A DNA stretch of 26,293 nt from DATGMB01 sp035293845 (lineage in GTDB: Bacteria > Acidobacteriota > Terriglobia > Bryobacterales > Bryobacteraceae). Shown in pieces: positions 22,628-26,293 of the stretch. How positions within the stretch are numbered: position 1 is the first letter of the stretch; each line of letters starts with the position of its first letter. The stretch spans positions 1-26,293 of the forward strand of contig DATGMB010000095.1 of assembly GCA_035293845.1 (NCBI GenBank), read 5' to 3'. Both the position numbers and the translations under genes were made by a program. The notes below the pieces were generated by a model, which saw only the letters and a program-made list of their open reading frames with translations, had not been told where the DNA came from and did not search any database.

Positions 22628-25600
22628 TCAGAAATGGACCCGGATGCCGAACTCCATGTTACGTGGCGTGTTGGCCTGAGTGGTGATTTCTCCGAACGTG
22701 GTGGGGCTGGTCAGGCTCAGGCTCGGATTGCCCGGCTGGAAGTGATTCAGCACGTTGGTGATCGCGATGTACAGCGTCGCTCCCGTCTGTTCCCGGTGGA
22801 TGCCGATATCCTTGATCAGGTTCACGTCGACGTTCCAGGTCGGCAGGCCGCGGAGGTTGTAATACCCGCCGCAGCTCGTATCGAAACCCAGTACGCATGG
22901 CCGGAATTCACCGTAAACCGCGGCCGGGTTGCTGAACATCTGGAGGTACGGTGTGGAGGTCTTCGTCCCGACACTTTGCGTTCCCTGCCAGATGTTGGTG
23001 CCGGTGCCGCCGGAGATGCCGTATTTGGCCGAGGTCGTGCCGGTGTAAGGGCCGAACCCCACGGCTTCTTCCGAGGTCGAGCCGACGGCGCTCGTACCCG
23101 GCACCGTTACCTCGCCGAATGCCTCGCAACCGGTGCAGTTCCCCTCGCTGTACCCGACTGAGGTGCCGCTGCCGCTCTGCGCCGTGAAGATCGGCGAGAT
23201 CGTCCAGCCGCCCAGCACGTGCCCGAGGACTCCGTGCTGTCCGCGGAAGACCGGCGGCTGGTAGTACATCGAGAAGTTGTAGAGGAACTTGATATCGAAG
23301 TTTTGCGGACCGTAGCTGTCGTGCAGGTTGAACAGATCGAGCGGCGTCGACGAGCTGTTGTACTGCGCGAGCTGCGACGTGCCCAGGCTGCGGCCCCAGG
23401 TGAAGTTGCTGATGGTCGTCATGCCATGCCAATCGTTGGTCCGGAAGGTGACGAACGCGCCGTTGTAATTGCCCCAGCCGAGGCTGGTGTTCATGCCGAT
23501 CGAAGTGCTCTGCGCGCCGATGGCCGTGCCCGGCTGCGAGAACACCGTGCGGCCGAGCGTCCAGCCCGGGGTTTTGGACATGGCGTTCCACAGATCCGCC
23601 ACGGCGGTTTCGCGGATCAGGTTGGTGTTCTTGGACGCCAGCGCCGCGGTGCAGTTGGAGAAGCCCTGGCAATAGGAGCTCCCCGCGCCGCCCAGCACGG
23701 CCTCGATGAAGGGCTGGGCGTTGACCGCCGCGGGAGCGACGCCGTTGAACACCATCTGCTGGTACATCGCGCCGTAGGCCTGCGCGAAGGACTGGCCGCC
23801 GAGCGTGGTCATGTACGGCACCGAATCCAGGTTGACCAGCATGTACTCATTGCGCAGAATCTTGCCGATGTAGCCGACCTCGATCGACATCTTGGAGCTG
23901 ATCTCGCGCTGGATGGTCAGCGTGAAATTGTCCGTGCGGTCGGGGCGGAAGTGCGGGTCGAGCGCGTCGGGATCGACCGTTTCCGGATTGGTGTTCACGC
24001 CGGGGAAGTACGGCTGGCCGAGCGTGGGGGCGCCGACGCCGAGCGGAGCCTTCATGCCGTCGGTGCCGATGCGAAAGGCGTTCGTGGGATCGGCCGCGCC
24101 GCTGCCGGCGCAGGTTCCGCTGCTGATCGGGTTGGTGCAGGTGACGCCCTGCAGGAGGCCCGGCCCGAGCAGCGGCACCAGCACCAGATCGACGCCGTTC
24201 AGCCGGCCGTAAATGCGGCCGTAGCCGCCGCGGATGACCGTCTTGCCGTTGCCCAGCAGCTTGCCTAGGAGGCCATCGCTATAGTGCGGGTTCCAGGCCA
24301 GCGAGGCGCGCGGGCTGAATTCGCCGTAGAACGGATTGTAGGGGTATTTCAGGCCGGAGCCGACGTTGCGGACCAGCGTGAAGCCGATCTGCGGAGCGTA
24401 TACCTGCCCGGCGAGCGCGGCGCGTTCGCGTTCGGCAATCCAGTCGGTTGTGACGATGGGCTGGTTATTGGCGCCCACCAGCTCCACCTGGCTGCCGTTG
24501 AGCTCGTAGGGGGGTAATTCGAGGTTCCAGCCGATGCCATACGTGAACGTCAGGGAGGGCTTGGCGTGCCACGTGTCATAGAAGTACGTGGCGTAGGTTG
24601 GGATGATGCTCTTGTCGGTCGCCTGCGTCCCCAGCGGCTGCAAGTTAAGCTGCGGGCCGGAGCGGGTGTACATCACCTGCGTCGAACTGATGAGCCCGAG
24701 GACATAAGAGTAATCGGCCTCGTAGGTCGAATACTGGGAGGACGGAACCGTAGCCGGAATATACGGGTTCCCGATTCCGGGCGCGCCGCCCGACGATGCC
24801 CAGTTGAGGCCCGAAGCCGTCGAGAGATAGCTGATCTGGTTGTTCACGCCGGCGCCGTTGTCGCTGCGCGAGTGGTAGTCGAAATTGCGCTGGTAGGAGC
24901 CGCCGAAGCCGAGGACGTGATTGCCCTTGAGGTGGATCAGGTCGTCCTTGATGAGCTTGTCCTGGCCGTCCCAGAAGCGCTGCCGCACGCTCTGCGAATT
25001 CACGTTATAGGGGATCAGCGCGGAGGAGCTCTCGCCGCCAATTTCGAGCGCTCCGCCCAAGCCGGGAAGCTGCGGCGGGCCGTTCTGGCTTCCCCATTGC
25101 CAGAACTGGCGGAAATAGTCGAAGACGAAGGTATTGGTCGTGGAAGCGTTGATCGTCGTCGTCATGCCGGTCGCCCACAGCGACGGCTGCTGCGGCCGCG
25201 GCGCGACGGCATTGGGCGTGCCGAACGGTGCGCCGAAGAAGCCGCCGACGTCCACCTGGTTGCTTGTGAGGTTGACGAGCTTATAGTCGCGGTAGGTCGC
25301 ATACCAGTGCCACTTCTCGTTGAAGTCGTGATCGATGCGCGCCACGTAATTGTTCGAGGTCTGCGGGGTGCGCAGTGTGCCGAGATAACCCTGCGTGTTG
25401 TAATTGTCGCCGCCCAGGGGATTGTTGGGCAGCGGCATGTACTTGCTCCAGATCTGATTGACGATCGGGTTCAGCCCGATGCCGCGCGGATCGCACGAGC
25501 CCGCCGGGCAGACGGCCGGGTTGTAGGTTACGCCGTTCACCGTTACGGGATTCGGATTCAGGTTATACGGCGTGTAAACGCCTTGGGCATTCGGCACCTG

Positions 25601-26293
25601 GATCACGCCGGCGCGCAGGAGCGGCGAGGGCACCGTTTTCTGGTAGAGATTCTGGTTGGGGAACCGCATGCCTTCGTAGTTGAAGAAGAAATACCAACGC
25701 TTCCCGAGGAAGTCCCTCGGAGTGAGCGGGCCGCCCAGCGCCGCGCCGAAGCGGTTGCGGTGGTTCGAAATGATCGGCGTGTAAGGCAGCGAGAGGCTGC
25801 CGAAGGTGAACGGCGTGTGGTTGTTGGTCCAGCTATTCGCCGCGCCTACCTTCGTATCGAAGTAATACCAGTAGCCTGCGCCGTGGAATTGGTTGGAGCC
25901 GCGCTTGGTCACCATCTGCACCTGCGCGCCGGAGGAGTTGTTGAAGTCGGACGTCTGGTTGCTGACCGCGACCTTGAACTCTTCGATCGATTCCAAGGGC
26001 GTGGGGATCGGGCTCGAAGGAATGCTGCCGCCCTGGCTGCCGCCGAGACCGGAGTAGTTCACCTGATAGCCGGTGGTATTGCCGGCCATGTCATCGGTCA
26101 CGTTGGCGCCGTCGAGCGTGTAGGTGTTGGCGTCCTGGTAGGAGCCGGCGGTGAAGCCGCTCGGTGTGGTGGCGGGCTGGAGCACGGCAAGCGACGTGAC
26201 GTCGCGGCCGAGGTTGGGCAGCAGCATCATCGTGGTGTTCGTCAGCGCGTTGCCGACCGTCGCGTTCATCGTCTGCAACTCGGCGCCGGCCGT
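22628..26293 (-). CDS. Oar-like TonB-dependent receptor (tandem paralogue, 5' end outside window)
   Basis: 1,221 residues are visible; the frame is open through the right edge (last residues TAGAELQTMNATVG), so the signal peptide and CarboxypepD_reg domain are expected beyond the window. The TTG at 26276-26278 is an internal Leu codon, not a start. The plug shows LPNLGRDVTSLAVLQPAT, YTLDGANVTDDMAGN, PLESIEEFKVAVSNQTSDFN and QVQMVTKRGSNQFHG. The barrel ends in NMEFGIRVHF. It aligns along its whole length with the next receptor, including phrases such as FWDGQDK, IRGGYGRIYGRLNGVDLVLV and GLPTWNVDVN. Differences cluster in probable surface loops, for example the cysteine-bearing loop near SEGNCTGCEAFGEV, which suggests diverged ligand specificity after duplication. 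Confidence 0.93.
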   Translation of the reverse strand, partial: TAGAELQTMNATVGNALTNTTMMLLPNLGRDVTSLAVLQPATTPSGFTAGSYQDANTYTLDGANVTDDMAGNTTGYQVNYSGLGGSQGGSIPSSPIPTPLESIEEFKVAVSNQTSDFNNSSGAQVQMVTKRGSNQFHGAGYWYYFDTKVGAANSWTNNHTPFTFGSLSLPYTPIISNHRNRFGAALGGPLTPRDFLGKRWYFFFNYEGMRFPNQNLYQKTVPSPLLRAGVIQVPNAQGVYTPYNLNPNPVTVNGVTYNPAVCPAGSCDPRGIGLNPIVNQIWSKYMPLPNNPLGGDNYNTQGYLGTLRTPQTSNNYVARIDHDFNEKWHWYATYRDYKLVNLTSNQVDVGGFFGAPFGTPNAVAPRPQQPSLWATGMTTTINASTTNTFVFDYFRQFWQWGSQNGPPQLPGLGGALEIGGESSSALIPYNVNSQSVRQRFWDGQDKLIKDDLIHLKGNHVLGFGGSYQRNFDYHSRSDNGAGVNNQISYLSTASGLNWASSGGAPGIGNPYIPATVPSSQYSTYEADYSYVLGLISSTQVMYTRSGPQLNLQPLGTQATDKSIIPTYATYFYDTWHAKPSLTFTYGIGWNLELPPYELNGSQVELVGANNQPIVTTDWIAERERAALAGQVYAPQIGFTLVRNVGSGLKYPYNPFYGEFSPRASLAWNPHYSDGLLGKLLGNGKTVIRGGYGRIYGRLNGVDLVLVPLLGPGLLQGVTCTNPISSGTCAGSGAADPTNAFRIGTDGMKAPLGVGAPTLGQPYFPGVNTNPETVDPDALDPHFRPDRTDNFTLTIQREISSKMSIEVGYIGKILRNEYMLVNLDSVPYMTTLGGQSFAQAYGAMYQQMVFNGVAPAAVNAQPFIEAVLGGAGSSYCQGFSNCTAALASKNTNLIRETAVADLWNAMSKTPGWTLGRTVFSQPGTAIGAQSTSIGMNTSLGWGNYNGAFVTFRTNDWHGMTTISNFTWGRSLGTSQLAQYNSSSTPLDLFNLHDSYGPQNFDIKFLYNFSMYYQPPVFRGQHGVLGHVLGGWTISPIFTAQSGSGTSVGYSEGNCTGCEAFGEVTVPGTSAVGSTSEEAVGFGPYTGTTSAKYGISGGTGTNIWQGTQSVGTKTSTPYLQMFSNPAAVYGEFRPCVLGFDTSCGGYYNLRGLPTWNVDVNLIKDIGIHREQTGATLYIAITNVLNHFQPGNPSLSLTSPTTFGEITTQANTPRNMEFGIRVHF

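Noticed and set aside
1..26293. CRISPR arrays, tRNA or rRNA genes, insertion sequences, integrases, toxin-antitoxin pairs
   Set aside because: I looked for short regularly spaced repeats, cloverleaf-type sequences, transposase motifs and paired small genes and saw none that could be supported.

Overview
The base composition is high-GC. Three very long outer-membrane receptors carry an N-terminal carboxypeptidase-regulatory (CarboxypepD_reg) domain (Oar-like), and there are small proteins of a kind I associate with Acidobacteriota. Together these point to a Bryobacterales/Solibacter-type acidobacterium. This is an inference from protein style; no taxonomic marker other than rnpB is present and no search was run.

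Layout. 1-6193: the 3' part of a SAM methyltransferase, a convergent GT-C-like membrane glycosyltransferase, and a divergent Oar-like TonB-dependent receptor whose start lies directly behind a consensus-like promoter. 6194-10765: a small helical protein, then a leftward block consisting of a Crp/Fnr regulator, a di-iron RIC/ScdA-YtfE repair protein, an overlapping NnrS membrane protein and an exported acetamidase/formamidase-like protein. The regulator, RIC and NnrS look like a nitric-oxide/nitrosative-stress module. 10766-13789: one large gene whose product reads signal peptide, OmpA peptidoglycan-binding domain, coiled coil, probable beta-barrel, PKD domain and four Ig-like repeats, closed by an intrinsic terminator. 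13790-14143: RNase P RNA. 14144-16992: nested palindromes, a secreted protein of five CarboxypepD_reg-like modules and two small proteins separated by a long inverted repeat. 17010-18435: a 2-keto-3-deoxygluconate kinase-like PfkB kinase followed by two decayed tandem copies of its own 3' end. 18377-26293: two tandem paralogous Oar-like receptors on the minus strand, each with its own terminator; the second (upstream) one runs off the window.

Functional picture. Much of the window is envelope biology: three large receptors likely importing oligomeric substrates, a secreted modular protein, and the OmpA/barrel/Ig protein. The last is the most unusual object. Its domain order resembles an inverse autotransporter (intimin/invasin type), with an OmpA domain instead of LysM at the periplasmic end, and it may be an undescribed class of surface adhesin. 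The NO module, the decayed kdgK copies and several palindromic intergenic structures are secondary points of interest. Domain names come from recognising motifs by eye, and all promoter and binding-site calls are predictions.
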